From Acinetobacter tandoii DSM 14970 = CIP 107469 (GTDB lineage Bacteria > Pseudomonadota > Gammaproteobacteria > Pseudomonadales > Moraxellaceae): DNA of 64,000 nt. Where the stretch lies: NCBI RefSeq assembly GCF_000400735.1, contig NZ_KE007367.1, forward strand, positions 235,837 to 299,836. The letters are read 5' to 3'. Under the pieces are notes generated by a model. That model had not been told where the DNA came from. It did no database searches and worked only from the letters and a program-made list of their open reading frames with translations. The position numbers and the translations under genes are program-made. Of the stretch, positions 8,118 to 19,157 are shown in pieces (within the stretch, counting starts at the first letter, position 1; every line of letters starts with the position of its first letter).

Positions 8118-10643
8118 TTACCAGCTGTACCGAACACCCATATTGAAATTGGTTGGCGCACCATAGTAACTATTGGTAGTTGATAAATGATATTTTTCAT
8201 TGAATAAATTATTCAAGTTAAAGTTGAGTAATAAATTTTCGCTAACTTTATATTTCGCCATAAGATCTACTAATGCATAGCTATCTTGTATAAATCGAGC
8301 ACCATTAGGTCCCCCATCTTGATAAATTTCACTTTGCCAGCGTAGTCCACCGCCGACTGTTAAGGCTTCATCCAGATAAGGCAGGGTATAAGTGGTAAAT
8401 AATTTAGCCGTATTGTTTGGGATGTTGGTATTTAAGTTTTTGCCATTCTTGTCTTGAGAGAGATTACGTGAAAAACTGGCAGAAACTTGCCACGTATCTG
8501 TTAATTTACCTGTCGTTTCTAACTCAAAACCTCGGCTTTTGGTTCCTGATTCTGTACGGTATGCTTGAGAGCCATTTGGTGCAGTTTTTCCTTCTATCGC
8601 AATGCTTTTATTGTCTTCTTGTGTTTGGTAGATGGCCGCACCGAAGTTTAGTTGGTTATCAAAAAATTCACCTTTAATCCCCAGTTCTGTACTATTTCCG
8701 ACTAGTGGGTTTATATAGCTACCAGTGATGGTTTGCTTATCTTGTGGTAAGAAAATATTGGTATAGCTTGCATAACCCGTCCATTGCTCTGTTAAGTCAT
8801 AAGTAATGCCAACATACGGAATGACTTTACCTTTCTCTTCACGTTTTGAAGTATCCAGAGTTTGATTTGAGGCCGTATATTCATTATCTATACGTTGCCA
8901 ATTTTCAACCCGCGTCCCTAAAATCACCGCCAGTGGATCTGTGAGTTTCAAACGGACGGCACCAAATACAGATTGGCTTTTCTCATCATTGCTGTACCAG
9001 CCACCGATAGGCATTTCAGGGCGAGTAGGGGTATTGCCATCCCATTCAAAAATATTATCTAAAGTATTCACACTCCAACCTGAATAGGTTGGGCGTTTAT
9101 TTTTACTTCTGGCATAGGTCGTACCTAAAACCACATCATGGCTCTGGTTAAGTAAGTCAAATGAACCATTTAAGGTTAGGTTAAATAAATCCTGAGTTGG
9201 TTCGTAGTCCCAATGAGATCCATAAAGTAACGTACCAGCTCCGGTTTCTTTATTGATTCCTGAGCGTGAGTAACCATAGCCTACAATTTCATCAGATGCT
9301 GTGATTGTTCGAGATATAACTCCTTTGAGTTTCCAACGTTCGTTCAATTGGTGCTCAATATCTGCAAAATATGCAGTTGTTGTTCTGTCAGATTCGCTCC
9401 AACTTGCAGCATTTGAATCTGAACGTAACCAATTGATCAGACTGCCATCGGTATAAAATGAAGGTAAACCACCACGGGCTATACCAGAAATATCCATTTG
9501 TTGATAACTGACCCCTAAACTGGCTTTGGTTTTGTCTGTGAGGTTAGCCTCAACAACACCATAGGCAATTTTTCGTTTTTCGCTATAGCGGTCAATATAA
9601 GATTTACCCGTTTGGTAGGCTAAAACGGTACGCCCACGAAGTGTACCCGATTGATTTAATGGAGCAGAAACATCTACATCGGTTCGATAGGTATCCCATG
9701 AGCCTGCACTTGCACTAACAGAAGCTTTGAAATCTTGGAGTGGTTTTTTTCGAACCATGTTAATACTGGCACTGGCAGAACCTGCACCTGTCATTAAACC
9801 ATTGGCACCACGTACAACTTCAATGCGGTCAAGTAAAGCAGTGTCTTGACTTTGGAATATACTGGTGTATGAACTCATCAGCTTTACACCATCAAGTAAA
9901 TAGTTGTCTACACTTTGACCACGTGCATAAATCGGTGAGTTATCACTGCCAACATTACCATTTTGACTCATAGTTAAACCTGCGGTCTGTGAAACGACAT
10001 CGGTTAGTTGGGTTAGGTTTTGGTCTTCAATTTGTTGGCGAGTAATTACACTGATCAATTGTGGTGTTTCTTTAAGAGACAGAACCAAACCAGTTGAGGC
10101 AGTTGAAGCCTTTGCGGAATATGAGCCTGAACCTTCAGTCGTTAATGGTTTGTTTTGATCAGCTTGTAGTGAGATTGTGGCAAGTTGTGCAATATTGGTT
10201 GTCGATGAAATGTCCGAATGAGTTACTGGAGAATGGTCAGCTTGGCTTTGAATTGTTTGAAGTTGTACGATACGCGGCTCTGTCTGACTTTTTTGACTTC
10301 TCTGTATACTGTAGCCACCGTTGTTTACTTTCACAGCAACTAAAGCATGTGATTGTAATAATGCAGCCAAAGCTTGATCTACAGCATAATTACCTTTAAG
10401 GGTTTTACTTTGTAAACCTGAAAGGGTTTTTGAGTCATAGCTAATAGTTATTTCCGTTTGAATAGCAAGCTGTTTGAGTGCCTGCTCTAAAGGGAGTTGG
10501 GTAATGTTCACTGGATAGGTCGTGGCAGCATAAACAGCAGTCGTTGTAAGGCTACCCCCCATAAGCGGTATGCCTAATAAGACTGCACGTATAGCAATCG
10601 CCAAGGTATGTTTAACTTGATCATCCTTCATGTAATTTCTCAT
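8118..10643 (-). CDS. TonB-dependent siderophore receptor with N-terminal STN signalling domain
   Basis: An 841-residue outer-membrane receptor. After a signal peptide that ends near TTTAVYA, residues about 47-115 form the secretin/TonB short N-terminal (STN) domain (YPVNITQLPLEQALKQLAIQ). A plug follows (LKETPQLISVITRQQIEDQN; IYARGQSVDNYLLDG; RIEVVRGANGLMTGAG). The 22-strand barrel ends with an aromatic residue (GVRYSW). The architecture matches FecA/PupB/FoxA transducers, which import ferric siderophores and signal to a FecR-type anti-sigma factor. No fecI/fecR pair is visible next to it, so signalling must go to a distant partner or be vestigial. ATG 10631, four codons later, is an alternative start. 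Confidence 0.92.
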   Translation of the reverse strand: MRNYMKDDQVKHTLAIAIRAVLLGIPLMGGSLTTTAVYAATTYPVNITQLPLEQALKQLAIQTEITISYDSKTLSGLQSKTLKGNYAVDQALAALLQSHALVAVKVNNGGYSIQRSQKSQTEPRIVQLQTIQSQADHSPVTHSDISSTTNIAQLATISLQADQNKPLTTEGSGSYSAKASTASTGLVLSLKETPQLISVITRQQIEDQNLTQLTDVVSQTAGLTMSQNGNVGSDNSPIYARGQSVDNYLLDGVKLMSSYTSIFQSQDTALLDRIEVVRGANGLMTGAGSASASINMVRKKPLQDFKASVSASAGSWDTYRTDVDVSAPLNQSGTLRGRTVLAYQTGKSYIDRYSEKRKIAYGVVEANLTDKTKASLGVSYQQMDISGIARGGLPSFYTDGSLINWLRSDSNAASWSESDRTTTAYFADIEHQLNERWKLKGVISRTITASDEIVGYGYSRSGINKETGAGTLLYGSHWDYEPTQDLFNLTLNGSFDLLNQSHDVVLGTTYARSKNKRPTYSGWSVNTLDNIFEWDGNTPTRPEMPIGGWYSNDEKSQSVFGAVRLKLTDPLAVILGTRVENWQRIDNEYTASNQTLDTSKREEKGKVIPYVGITYDLTEQWTGYASYTNIFLPQDKQTITGSYINPLVGNSTELGIKGEFFDNQLNFGAAIYQTQEDNKSIAIEGKTAPNGSQAYRTESGTKSRGFELETTGKLTDTWQVSASFSRNLSQDKNGKNLNTNIPNNTAKLFTTYTLPYLDEALTVGGGLRWQSEIYQDGGPNGARFIQDSYALVDLMAKYKVSENLLLNFNLNNLFNEKYHLSTTNSYYGAPTNFNMGVRYSW

Positions 10644-10743
10644 ATGAGCATCTATTTCTTTTTAAGTCGTAGAGCATGAAAAAAAAGATCAGAATTTTTG
10701 AGTTTTTTACAATTCAGAATTTTAAGCTTTGGGTTCATCTATC

Positions 10744-10761
10744 TTTTATCAGAAGATAAAA
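10744..10761 (-). promoter_or_regulatory. Inverted repeat upstream of the TonB receptor
   Basis: TTTTATC-AGAA-GATAAAA lies about 100 bases upstream of the receptor start in an A+T-rich leader. It could be an operator. It does not match the Fur consensus well, so iron control is expected from the gene type but not shown here. Confidence 0.3.
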
Positions 10762-10871
10762 CTTTTAAAGTCTAGCAAATTAAAATTTATCGATTTTTAA
10801 GTTATTGTAATAAATAATATTTTTTATTCTTAAGTTATAAGGTTTGTTTTTTCTAAAATAGGATAGGGCGT

Positions 10872-10905
10872 AAAAAAGGAAACTCTATTGAAGAGTTTCC
10901 TTTTT
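10872..10905. terminator. Rho-independent terminator
   Basis: AAAAAAGGAAACTCT and AGAGTTTCCTTTTT form a long perfect stem around a five-base loop with flanking A and T tracts. It sits 39 bases past the stop of the minus-strand gene at 10944-11234 and separates it from the TonB receptor. Confidence 0.8.
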
Positions 10906-10943
10906 ATTTTCTTATTGTGGGGTTTAGTGCTGAAAATATTGCA

Positions 10944-11234
10944 TCACAAAAGCCAACTCTCTTTAGGACCATTATCTATGTATTCCCAAAATTGATGCAC
11001 TCCATTATCGTGAAATTTTAAGGTAAAAGGTTTATCAGTTATAAGTTCAGTTACACAATTTTGATATGAAACAACAACTTTCGCAAAAATTTCATGATCA
11101 TTATTTTGATAAAAGTTTATTGTTGGGCTTTGGTTTTCTAGGAAATAACAATTCTCTGGCAAAAATACCATTTGCTTTGCTGTATCAATCGCTTCATGAC
11201 GATCTTTGTCAGAAAAGAATACATCGAAATTCAT
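10944..11234 (-). CDS. Hypothetical protein (96 aa)
   Basis: The ATG at 11234 (MNFDVFFSDKDRHEAID) is chosen because AGAGG lies about nine bases upstream; the longer frame to 11306 has no such site. The product is small, soluble and rich in Asn, Phe and Asp, with a conserved-looking C-terminal HQFWEYIDNGPKESW. No domain is recognised. It is a stand-alone transcription unit with its own terminator. Confidence 0.6.
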   Translation of the reverse strand: MNFDVFFSDKDRHEAIDTAKQMVFLPENCYFLENQSPTINFYQNNDHEIFAKVVVSYQNCVTELITDKPFTLKFHDNGVHQFWEYIDNGPKESWLL

Positions 11235-11530
11235 GAGTTTTGAACCTCTTTTTCTTATCCCTTCCTTCATTGTAGAAGCAAATCTAAAAAATGCAAAATA
11301 AATCACATTAAATTAATATAACGATACATAAATCAATTTAACCTATTTATATGTAAAATTAATCACATTCATGAGGTGTGGTTTTGTAAAATTTTTAATC
11401 AATGAATTTCATCTATTTAATGAGTTTTTACTTATAAAACAGTGATGTATTTATCATAAAATTATCATATATTGATAAAAATCAACATATATGCTAAAAT
11501 TTAGGCTAATTTAGGCAGTTCGAGGTTGTT

Positions 11531-11728
11531 ATGATCTTTTTTGACGGAGAACAAGTTTTCCCTGATCGAGCAAATAACTTTAAAACTTTCTTAAAAAAAT
11601 ATCTTAGTGAACAAGATGGCGAATACTTATTAGAAGAAAAATCTTTTGTTTATGATGCTGAAAATGATGAATTTCTAGAATCAGAGATTCAGGCATTTTA
11701 TTCACTCTGGTCTGCTATTTTAGACTAG
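11531..11728 (+). CDS. Small acidic hypothetical protein (65 aa)
   Basis: ATG follows CGAGG about six bases upstream and the gene is closed by a strong terminator at 11731, which supports it being real. The protein is very acidic with many aromatic residues (YSLWSAILD) and no membrane segment. Function unknown. The 220 bases upstream are strongly A+T-rich and probably hold its promoter. Confidence 0.6.
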   Translation: MIFFDGEQVFPDRANNFKTFLKKYLSEQDGEYLLEEKSFVYDAENDEFLESEIQAFYSLWSAILD

Positions 11729-11730
11729 TA

Positions 11731-11756
11731 AAAAACCGCCTTAAAGGCGGTTTTTT
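11731..11756 (+). terminator. Rho-independent terminator
   Basis: AAAAAACCGCC-TTAAA-GGCGGTTTTTT hairpin with a T tract, starting two bases after the preceding stop codon. Confidence 0.85.
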
Positions 11757-11827
11757 GTATGCAATAACACGATGAATCAGAAGTAGGATAGTAAAGTTTT
11801 AACATGGCGAGTTTTTTGTGCGAGTTG

Positions 11828-12313
11828 TTATAATGCGCCAAATTGCTGCCAAGTCTCCCCATTATGTAAAGAGTCATAATAATTTTGCAGTTCTACTAAA
11901 TCATAATATTGACAATAAGCCACGAGCAATAAGCCGATGATCAGTCCGATTTTAAGACAAGTAAGTCTGTTTGGCTTTCTATATAAATTATCTAGTCCAA
12001 AGGCAGTTAAAATTAAAGCAGGAACCAATACAATTGCTTTTAAATGGTTTAGAAAGTCCAGCCCATGTGTATACAATAGCCCAATAATAAGCAGCACAAC
12101 CCCTAAACTGGCGTAAATACGGCTGTCGAGAGAAGTGCGTAAAGCAAAAATACATTGAAGAGCTAAAATAAAACTGGCAAATAAATAAAAAGTAGTTCCA
12201 CCAATAATGACCGTATAAATTGCATTGAGTACGCAATACGCCAATATAAGAAAGATGATTAAAAAGTACATGAGCGTATAAAGTCGATGGGTTAATTCGG
12301 TTGTTTTTGCCAT
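11828..12313 (-). CDS. Multi-pass inner-membrane protein of unknown function (161 aa)
   Basis: ATG 12313 (MAKTTELTHRL) has AAGGA about nine bases upstream and is preferred to the TTG nine bases earlier. Hydrophobic helices are at about 12-35, 40-56, 64-82, 90-106 and 118-136, so it is almost wholly membrane-embedded. No transporter signature or enzyme motif is seen. It follows the MFS gene (12379-13653) on the same strand with a 65-base gap and may be co-transcribed with it. Confidence 0.65.
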   Translation of the reverse strand: MAKTTELTHRLYTLMYFLIIFLILAYCVLNAIYTVIIGGTTFYLFASFILALQCIFALRTSLDSRIYASLGVVLLIIGLLYTHGLDFLNHLKAIVLVPALILTAFGLDNLYRKPNRLTCLKIGLIIGLLLVAYCQYYDLVELQNYYDSLHNGETWQQFGAL

Positions 12314-12378
12314 AAAAATCAATCCTTATCCAAACTCATTACGCTTAAAATAAGCATAGGCATATTCTCTGTAAGCTT

Positions 12379-13653
12379 CTATTTTTCTGTTGTAAGTATT
12401 GTATATTTCTCATGATTTAATGATGTTTTTAGTAAATTTCGGGTAAGAAAGTAACTGATGAAACAGAGGCTTAAACAAAGACTCGCACCAATCAATACAG
12501 CAGGTGTAATGGATAAATATCGGGTTGTAATACTGCTTTGTAGCCCTCCTAGTTGATTTCCAGAAGTCACCAATATGCCATTCAGAGCTGCGACACGTCC
12601 CAAAAGTTGTTTCGGTGGAAGCTGTTGTAATAAGTGTTGACGTATAACCATACCAATACAGTCGAAAGCACCGATGAATATTAACAAGATGAACGAAAGC
12701 CAGAGTAATTTTGAGAGTGCAAACACCAGTGTCAAAGTTGCTATGCCTGTAGTGACGAGCAACATATTCCGTAAAGCATTTTGCGCAGGAGAAAAATGCA
12801 GCAGAATGAATATCATAATACAACTGCCTAGGGCAGGTGCCGCTCTTAATAAGCTTAAACTCTCAGCACCAAGCTGTAGGACGTCTTGAGTAATAATCGG
12901 CAGTAATATTACAACGCTGCAAAATAATGCCGCAATGAGGTCAAGTAATAGGCTCCAAAACAACACGCGTTGTTGCAGCATAAAGTACAACGCTTCTTTT
13001 AAACTACGATGAAGTTTGGTTTCTAATGTGGCTGGGAAAGTACGTTTTGAAAGGTGAAAAAGGCTTACACTTCCTAAACAGCAAAAGATGAATACCACCA
13101 TCAGTGTGAACTTGAGTCCAAACTGACTCAGTAAAAGTCCCGCACATAGTGGTGCTGTGATTGCTCCGAACTGCCATATCCCGCTTGTCCAAGTAGTAGC
13201 ATTTGCTTGTGCATGAGTAGGAATTAAAAAAGGGCGTAATGAATTGAATGTAGGGCTGTAAATTCCACGTATGACGCCTAAGCAAAAAATTAGAAAATAG
13301 ATACCTATTAATAATAAATTCTGTGTAATTTGTTGTTCTTCATAGCTTTTAAAAAGAATAATAAAGAGTAATGGAATTGCACAACTGCAACAGAAACTGC
13401 ATTGTAAAATTTTCTGACGATTATAGTGATCGGCCCAATGACCGCTCATAAAAGAAAAACCAATAAATGGAATTAATTCTACAGCAGCAATTAAACCTAA
13501 ACTTAAAGGGTCTTGGGTAATCTGATAGAGTGCATAACTAATGGCAATTTCTTGCATAACAAGAGCAAGAACCAGACAGAGTTGATTGATACTAAGTAAG
13601 GAAAAATCGCGCAAACGAAATGCAGCAAATGCATCGGAGCGTAAAAGAAACAT
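12379..13653 (-). CDS. MFS transporter, EntS-like exporter subfamily
   Basis: A 424-residue protein with twelve hydrophobic segments and the MFS loop signature after TM2 (GHWADHYNRQKIL, residues about 71-83). Overall it matches the MFS_3 group that includes the enterobactin exporter EntS. Proteins of this group export siderophores or drugs with the proton gradient. A siderophore role would fit the nearby TonB receptor, but three genes lie between them and no biosynthesis genes are present, so the substrate is open. It lies downstream of mqo on the same strand, separated by a hairpin. Confidence 0.82.
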   Translation of the reverse strand: MFLLRSDAFAAFRLRDFSLLSINQLCLVLALVMQEIAISYALYQITQDPLSLGLIAAVELIPFIGFSFMSGHWADHYNRQKILQCSFCCSCAIPLLFIILFKSYEEQQITQNLLLIGIYFLIFCLGVIRGIYSPTFNSLRPFLIPTHAQANATTWTSGIWQFGAITAPLCAGLLLSQFGLKFTLMVVFIFCCLGSVSLFHLSKRTFPATLETKLHRSLKEALYFMLQQRVLFWSLLLDLIAALFCSVVILLPIITQDVLQLGAESLSLLRAAPALGSCIMIFILLHFSPAQNALRNMLLVTTGIATLTLVFALSKLLWLSFILLIFIGAFDCIGMVIRQHLLQQLPPKQLLGRVAALNGILVTSGNQLGGLQSSITTRYLSITPAVLIGASLCLSLCFISYFLTRNLLKTSLNHEKYTILTTEK

Positions 13654-13681
13654 AATTAAAAGCAGTAACGACGGGAAAGGT

Positions 13682-13711
13682 CAAAAGGATGAACCGAAGT
13701 CCATCCTTTTG
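13682..13711. terminator. Hairpin terminator between mqo and the MFS gene
   Basis: CAAAAGGATG and CATCCTTTTG form a 10-bp stem around a 10-base loop just past the mqo stop codon. The A/T ends make it plausible in both directions. Confidence 0.65.
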
Positions 13712-13725
13712 TATTTTAGAAAGGC

Positions 13726-15360
13726 TTATTGTGCTTTAGCTACAGCAGCGGTTTCATCATTCGCAGCTTTTGCCATAGGTGTGTATTTCAAACCTAGGGT
13801 CGTGCTAGTGTACTGGCGAACTTGGTCAAGCAATACAGGGTTTGTGCTTAACTCCTGTTGGTACGATTTTACAATTTCATGTAATTTCGGATTCCATTGG
13901 CCTTGTACTTGTTGCGGGAATGCTTTTTCAAGCAGGCTCAACATAATATAAGGTGAAGTTGAAGCACCAGGTGAAGCACCTAACAATGCGGTTACAGCAC
14001 CATCTTTAGAGGCGAAAATTTCTGTACCAAACTGAAGTTGGGCTGGTTTGCCATCTTCTTTCTTAATGATTTGAACACGTTGACCACCTTGATTTAAATG
14101 CCAGTCTTCTGGTTTTGCATCAGGATAGTATTTTTTCAACTCATTAAAACGATCTTCATCAGACATCATGACTTGGCTCACTAAATATTTCACCAAATCA
14201 AGGTTTTCCATGCCTACAGCAGTCATTGGCAGCACATTGTTCTTTGTGGTTGATTTTAATAAATCTAGCTGAGAACCTTGCTTTAAGAATTTATTTGAAT
14301 AGGTCGCAAATGGTCCGAAGAGCACATATTTTTTACCATCAATATAACGGGTATCAATATGTGGAACAGACATTGGCGGAGCACCTAATTCGGCACGACC
14401 ATAGACTTTCGCGGTATGGCCAGCAGTAACTTTGGGATTGTCTGTCATTAAGAACACGCCACCTACAGGGAAGCCAGCGTATTGTTTTGCTTCAGGAAGA
14501 CCTGTCATTTGTAAGAGTTTAACTGCTGCACCACCTGCACCAATAAACACAAAACGAGTTTTGACATGGTTGGTTGCGCCTGTTTTCAAATTTTTGAAAG
14601 ATACAGTCCACGTTTTGTCATCATTTTGGCTAATGCCAGTTACTTCTGTAGAGGTTTGCAGTTGGAAGTTAGATTGCTTTTTAAGGTGATCGACCAATTG
14701 TGTGGTGATTGAACCATAGTTCACATCAGAACCCACATCCATACGTGTTGCAGCTACTTTTTGTGTTGCATCACGGCCATTCATCACCAAAGGTGCCCAT
14801 TGTTTAATTTCGGCAGGATTTTCAGAGAACTTCATGCCGTAGAACATTGGGTTTTTAACCATAGCTGCATAACGTTTTTCTAGGAAATTCACGTTATCAC
14901 CCCATACAAATGCAATATGAGGAACTGGGTTAATAAAGCTATTTGGTTTGCCTAAAACACCTTGTTTGACTTGGTATGACCAGAATTGTTTTGCAACTTC
15001 AAACTGTTCAGCAACTTTTACAGCTTTGGTAATGTCCATTTTGCCATCTTTTTCAGAGGTATAGTTCATTTCCATAAAGCCAGAGTGACCTGTGCCAGCA
15101 TTATTAAAGCCATTTGAGCTTTCTTGGGCAACTTGATCCAGTCGTTCGTACATACGAATTTGCCAGTTTGGCTCAAGCTCAGTCAAATAAGTACCTAGGG
15201 TGGCGCTCATTATTCCGCCACCGACCAAGACTGCATCAACGACAGGTTCATTATTTGAGGTTTGAATTTTTTTAGACACAGTTGGTCGGAATAAAAAAAT
15301 CAATACTGCAAGCAAAAGCAGTACGACAAATACCGCGAGGTATTTTAAAAAAGTTTTCAT
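13726..15360 (-). CDS. mqo: Malate:quinone oxidoreductase
   Basis: A 544-residue FAD enzyme that oxidises malate to oxaloacetate and passes electrons to the quinone pool, a membrane-bound alternative to malate dehydrogenase in the TCA cycle. The FAD-binding motif is [16 protein letters not shown] (residues about 46-61), followed by the family signatures [16 protein letters not shown] and [11 protein letters not shown] near the end. Residues 7-25 form a hydrophobic segment, so this version has an N-terminal membrane anchor that many Mqo proteins lack. The gene appears to be a single transcription unit with a long upstream gap. Confidence 0.95.
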   Translation of the reverse strand: MKTFLKYLAVFVVLLLLAVLIFLFRPTVSKKIQTSNNEPVVDAVLVGGGIMSATLGTYLTELEPNWQIRMYERLDQVAQESSNGFNNAGTGHSGFMEMNYTSEKDGKMDITKAVKVAEQFEVAKQFWSYQVKQGVLGKPNSFINPVPHIAFVWGDNVNFLEKRYAAMVKNPMFYGMKFSENPAEIKQWAPLVMNGRDATQKVAATRMDVGSDVNYGSITTQLVDHLKKQSNFQLQTSTEVTGISQNDDKTWTVSFKNLKTGATNHVKTRFVFIGAGGAAVKLLQMTGLPEAKQYAGFPVGGVFLMTDNPKVTAGHTAKVYGRAELGAPPMSVPHIDTRYIDGKKYVLFGPFATYSNKFLKQGSQLDLLKSTTKNNVLPMTAVGMENLDLVKYLVSQVMMSDEDRFNELKKYYPDAKPEDWHLNQGGQRVQIIKKEDGKPAQLQFGTEIFASKDGAVTALLGASPGASTSPYIMLSLLEKAFPQQVQGQWNPKLHEIVKSYQQELSTNPVLLDQVRQYTSTTLGLKYTPMAKAANDETAAVAKAQ

Positions 15361-15897
15361 GCGATTTTGACCTTGGGAGCAGGTTTTTGCATCGCTTTAG
15401 AGCGAATAGAGGGTAATAGCAAAAATAAAAAAGAGGTTGACGGAAATGGTGGCAAACTAAAAGTTCAGAAGAGAGGGAGTGAAATACATGAATCCTTAAG
15501 ACTAAGAAAAAATGTACCTTTTAGTTTAACCACACATTTCCAATCGGTTGCCATTTTAGACGAAATAAGTATTGACTCAGTAATTTTTATTATAAATGTA
15601 GATATAATATCTATAAATTTGAGTGATGGTTAATTTATTTTTTATGAATTTCAGTGATTTAGAGTTAATTTATTTCTTCTATAAATCAATGAACTAGAGT
15701 TTTTCTCTAATATAACCCTATTTTTTACTGTCATTACAGCATAATACTTCCGCAAAGATAATGCGGAAGTACTGAGCCATTAAAAGAATGAAAATATATT
15801 CAAAATATATCTAGTTATGATACCTAATAAATATAATCGGCTCATAAGACCACAAGAATGGCTCTTAATAAAGTGGTCTTACGATATATCCAATCAA
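15361..15897. other. Intergenic region with two hairpins
   Basis: No gene supported. An 88-codon frame at 15367-15633 has no ribosome-binding site and unlikely composition. TACTTCCGCA (15745-15754) pairs with TGCGGAAGTA (15762-15771). TAAGACCAC (15845-15853) pairs with GTGGTCTTA (15873-15881) next to the betA stop. The second is probably the 3' end structure of the bet transcript. The mqo promoter should lie in the first 200 bases. Confidence 0.5.
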
Positions 15898-17571
15898 CTA
15901 GACTATGTTAGTTTCAAGCGCTTGATAATAGGGTGCAGTGGATCGTGCTAAAGGCTGCCGACCACGGATTTGATCTGCAATTTTTTCGGCCATCATAATG
16001 GTGGTTGCATTTAAGTTACCCGTGATAATCAGTGGCATAATCGATGCATCGACCACACGTAAACTTTGCATACCATGCACACGGCCTTGTCCATCGACTA
16101 CAGCCATATCATCTTCACCCATTTTACAGCTACAAGAAGGATGGTATGCCGTTTCTGCATGATTACGCACAAACTCATCCAACTCAGCATCGGTTTGTAC
16201 ATCTTTGCCTGGGCTAATTTCTTCACCACGGTAAGGGTCTAATGCAGGCTGCTGCATGATGTGACGGGTAATTCGAATGGCATCCCGAAACTCTTGCCAG
16301 TCTTGTTCGGTCGACATGTAATTAAACAAGATACTTGGATGGTCGAAAGGATTCTTAGATGTTACTTGTACACGACCACGTGAAGGCGAACGCATTGAGC
16401 CTACATGCGCTTGGAAACCATGTTCTTTGACTGCATTGCTGCCATTATAGTTAATCGCCACAGGTAAGAAATGGTATTGAATATTCGGCCAAGCAAAGTC
16501 TTTGGATGATCGAATAAAGCCGCCAGCTTCAAACTGATTGCTTGCCCCGATTCCTGTCCCATTAAATAGCCACTCTGCGCCAATGGCAGGTTGGTTGTAC
16601 CATTTTAAAGCGGGGTAGAGAGAAACAGGTTGCTTGCACTTGTATTGTAAATACATCTCTAAATGGTCTTGCAGGTTTTCACCCACGCCTGGTAAGTCAT
16701 GTACGACTGGAATATCCAGTGATTGAAGCAAAGTGCTTGCACCGACTCCTGAACGTTGCAAAATCTGCGGTGATGCAATTGCTCCTGCACACAGGAGGAC
16801 TTCTTTATTGGCATAGACTTGGTGCAGATTGTTTAAATTTGCCCCTTGAATATATTCAACACCAATCGCTTGCTTGCCATTAAATAAAATTCGATTGGTC
16901 ATGGCATGAGTGATGATGCTTAGGTTTGCTCGATCTTTTGCCATGTCTAAATAGCCACGTGCGGTGCTTGAGCGACGACCTTTCGGGGTTACGGTTCGAT
17001 CCATTGGGCCGAAACCTTCTTGTTGATAACCATTTAGGTCTTCCGTTCGTGGATATCCTGCTTGTACACCCGCTTCAATCATGGCTTGGAATAAAACATT
17101 GTTGTCTACTTTAGGGGTAGCAACAGAAACAGGCCCAGCATCACCATGATAGTCATTGCCACCGATGTCACGTGTTTCCGCTTTTTTGTAGTAAGGCAGA
17201 CAGTCGGCGTAGCTCCAATTTTCAAGGCCTTTCAAGCTAGCCCATTGTTCTAAGTCCATGGCATTACCACGGATATAGCACATGCCATTAATTAGGGATG
17301 AACCACCTAAGCCTTTGCCACGACCACATTCCATGCGGCGGTTATTCATATTGCGTTCAGGATCGGTTAAATACGCCCAGTTATAACGACGCCCTTGTAA
17401 GGGATAGGCCAATGCAGCAGGCATCTGGGTGCGGAAGTCGAGGCGATAATCAGGGCCACCTGCTTCGAGTAAGAGCACAGAAACATCAGGGTCTTCGGTT
17501 AAACGAGCAGCCAGTACGTTACCCGCAGAACCTGCGCCAATAATAATATAATCGTAGTATTGAGAATGCAT
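15898..17571 (-). CDS. betA: Choline dehydrogenase
   Basis: A 557-residue GMC-family flavoprotein that oxidises choline to betaine aldehyde at the inner membrane, the first step of glycine betaine synthesis. It has the N-terminal FAD motif [18 protein letters not shown], the GMC signature [20 protein letters not shown], and the C-terminal active-site His/Asn region HPSCSCKMG and [23 protein letters not shown] lies just before the ATG. It is the last gene of betI-betB-betA on the minus strand, 113 bases after betB. The length matches E. coli BetA. Confidence 0.96.
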   Translation of the reverse strand: MHSQYYDYIIIGAGSAGNVLAARLTEDPDVSVLLLEAGGPDYRLDFRTQMPAALAYPLQGRRYNWAYLTDPERNMNNRRMECGRGKGLGGSSLINGMCYIRGNAMDLEQWASLKGLENWSYADCLPYYKKAETRDIGGNDYHGDAGPVSVATPKVDNNVLFQAMIEAGVQAGYPRTEDLNGYQQEGFGPMDRTVTPKGRRSSTARGYLDMAKDRANLSIITHAMTNRILFNGKQAIGVEYIQGANLNNLHQVYANKEVLLCAGAIASPQILQRSGVGASTLLQSLDIPVVHDLPGVGENLQDHLEMYLQYKCKQPVSLYPALKWYNQPAIGAEWLFNGTGIGASNQFEAGGFIRSSKDFAWPNIQYHFLPVAINYNGSNAVKEHGFQAHVGSMRSPSRGRVQVTSKNPFDHPSILFNYMSTEQDWQEFRDAIRITRHIMQQPALDPYRGEEISPGKDVQTDAELDEFVRNHAETAYHPSCSCKMGEDDMAVVDGQGRVHGMQSLRVVDASIMPLIITGNLNATTIMMAEKIADQIRGRQPLARSTAPYYQALETNIV

Positions 17572-17684
17572 AATGATCCTTTTCTATGGCAGTACCACGT
17601 CCTAGCAGAACGTGGTCACCTGTTGAGTTGAGGATGAAATAAAGAGAGATTTGAGACGGCATTGAGTTGTTTAAAATTTAAGCA

Positions 17685-19157
17685 TTAAAAAATACTTTGA
17701 TAGTCACCCAGTTCAACTTGAACGGATTTGATACGGGTGTAGTGTTCAAGGGTGGTAATGCCATTTTCACGCCCAACACCTGACTGTTTATAACCCCCGA
17801 CAGGCATTTCAGCAGGGGATTCACCCCAAGTATTGATCCAGCAAATACCAGCTTCAAGTTGATGAATGATGCGATGTGCTTGGGAAATATCTTGTGTAAC
17901 CACACCCGCAGCTAAGCCAAAATTGGTGTTGTTGGCACGTTGAATCGCTTCCTCGATAGTGTCGTAGCTTAAAATACTCATGACAGGACCAAAGATTTCA
18001 TCCTGTACAATTTGCATGTCGTCGTGACAGTCGGTGAAAACGGTCGGTAATACATATGCACCTTGTGCGAACGCTGTTTCGGTGGCACGTTGTCCACCAA
18101 TCAATAAGGTTGCACCTTGTTGTTTACCCGACTCAATATAAGACAAGACTTTTTCCATATGCGGAAAGCTGACTAAAGGTCCAAAGTTGGTTTCAGCCTG
18201 CATAGGGTCACCTATACGGATACGTTTGACACGCTCAATCACAGCTTGTTCAAATGCAGATTTCAAATTTTCAGGGACAAAAACACGTGTCCCATTGGTA
18301 CACACTTGGCCTGAACTAAAGAAGTTTGCCATCACTGCAATATCGGCTGCGCGGTCAAGGTTGGCATCGGCACAAATAATAAGAGGGGATTTACCGCCAA
18401 GTTCCATGGTGACTTCTTTGAGGCTAGAAGCAGCAGCACTCGCCATCACTTTTTTACCTGTCGCGACACCACCTGTGAATGAAATTTTTTGAATGTCGGG
18501 GTGTTCAGTCAACCATTGACCCACCTCAGCACCAAAACCTTGTACAACGTTGAAAACCCCAGCAGGTAAACCTGCTTCAGTATAAATCTCTGCTAGTTTT
18601 AAGGCTGTAAGGGGGGTGACTTCGCTGGGTTTAAAAATCATGGCATTTCCCGCAGCGAGGGCTGGAGCCGATTTCCACAGTGCAATTTGAATAGGATAAT
18701 TCCAAGCGCCAATCCCAGCCACCACACCTAAAGGTTCACGACGTGTATAGAAAAAACTATTTTCGCGTAGAGGGACTTGTTCGCCTTGAATGGCGGTCGC
18801 CAATCCTGCGTAGTATTCTAAAACGTCTGCACCAGTGACAATGTCCACAGTAGAGGTTTCACTGAATGCTTTACCTGTATCGAGTGTTTCGAGACGCGCT
18901 AACTCATCATTACGTGCGCGTAAAATATCGACTGCTCGACGTAAAATACGGGCACGCTCGACTGCCGTCTTGGCAGCCCATTCACGTTGCCCTTGTACAG
19001 CACTGTGTACGGCTGCATCGACGTCGGCTTTAGAGGCTTGTTGAATGCTGGCAATGACCTGTCCTGTAGCAGGATTGATACTGTCAAAAGTTTGACCACT
19101 GGTGGCATTAAAATATTGTCCGTGAATATAAAGCTTATGAAGCTGTACATCATTCAT
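17685..19157 (-). CDS. betB: Betaine aldehyde dehydrogenase
   Basis: A 490-residue NAD(P)-dependent aldehyde dehydrogenase converting betaine aldehyde to the osmoprotectant glycine betaine. The catalytic Glu is in [11 protein letters not shown] and the catalytic Cys in [17 protein letters not shown]; the cofactor loop is [13 protein letters not shown]. The start overlaps the end of betI by eight bases, so the two are translationally coupled. Its position between betI and betA makes the assignment firm. Confidence 0.96.
   Translation of the reverse strand: MNDVQLHKLYIHGQYFNATSGQTFDSINPATGQVIASIQQASKADVDAAVHSAVQGQREWAAKTAVERARILRRAVDILRARNDELARLETLDTGKAFSETSTVDIVTGADVLEYYAGLATAIQGEQVPLRENSFFYTRREPLGVVAGIGAWNYPIQIALWKSAPALAAGNAMIFKPSEVTPLTALKLAEIYTEAGLPAGVFNVVQGFGAEVGQWLTEHPDIQKISFTGGVATGKKVMASAAASSLKEVTMELGGKSPLIICADANLDRAADIAVMANFFSSGQVCTNGTRVFVPENLKSAFEQAVIERVKRIRIGDPMQAETNFGPLVSFPHMEKVLSYIESGKQQGATLLIGGQRATETAFAQGAYVLPTVFTDCHDDMQIVQDEIFGPVMSILSYDTIEEAIQRANNTNFGLAAGVVTQDISQAHRIIHQLEAGICWINTWGESPAEMPVGGYKQSGVGRENGITTLEHYTRIKSVQVELGDYQSIF

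Noticed and set aside
10644..10872. Fur box for the TonB receptor
   Set aside because: The TTTTATC-AGAA-GATAAAA repeat does not match the GATAAT hexamer array well enough to call.
15367..15633. 88-codon ORF upstream of mqo
   Set aside because: No ribosome-binding site, low-complexity composition, and it occupies the expected mqo promoter.
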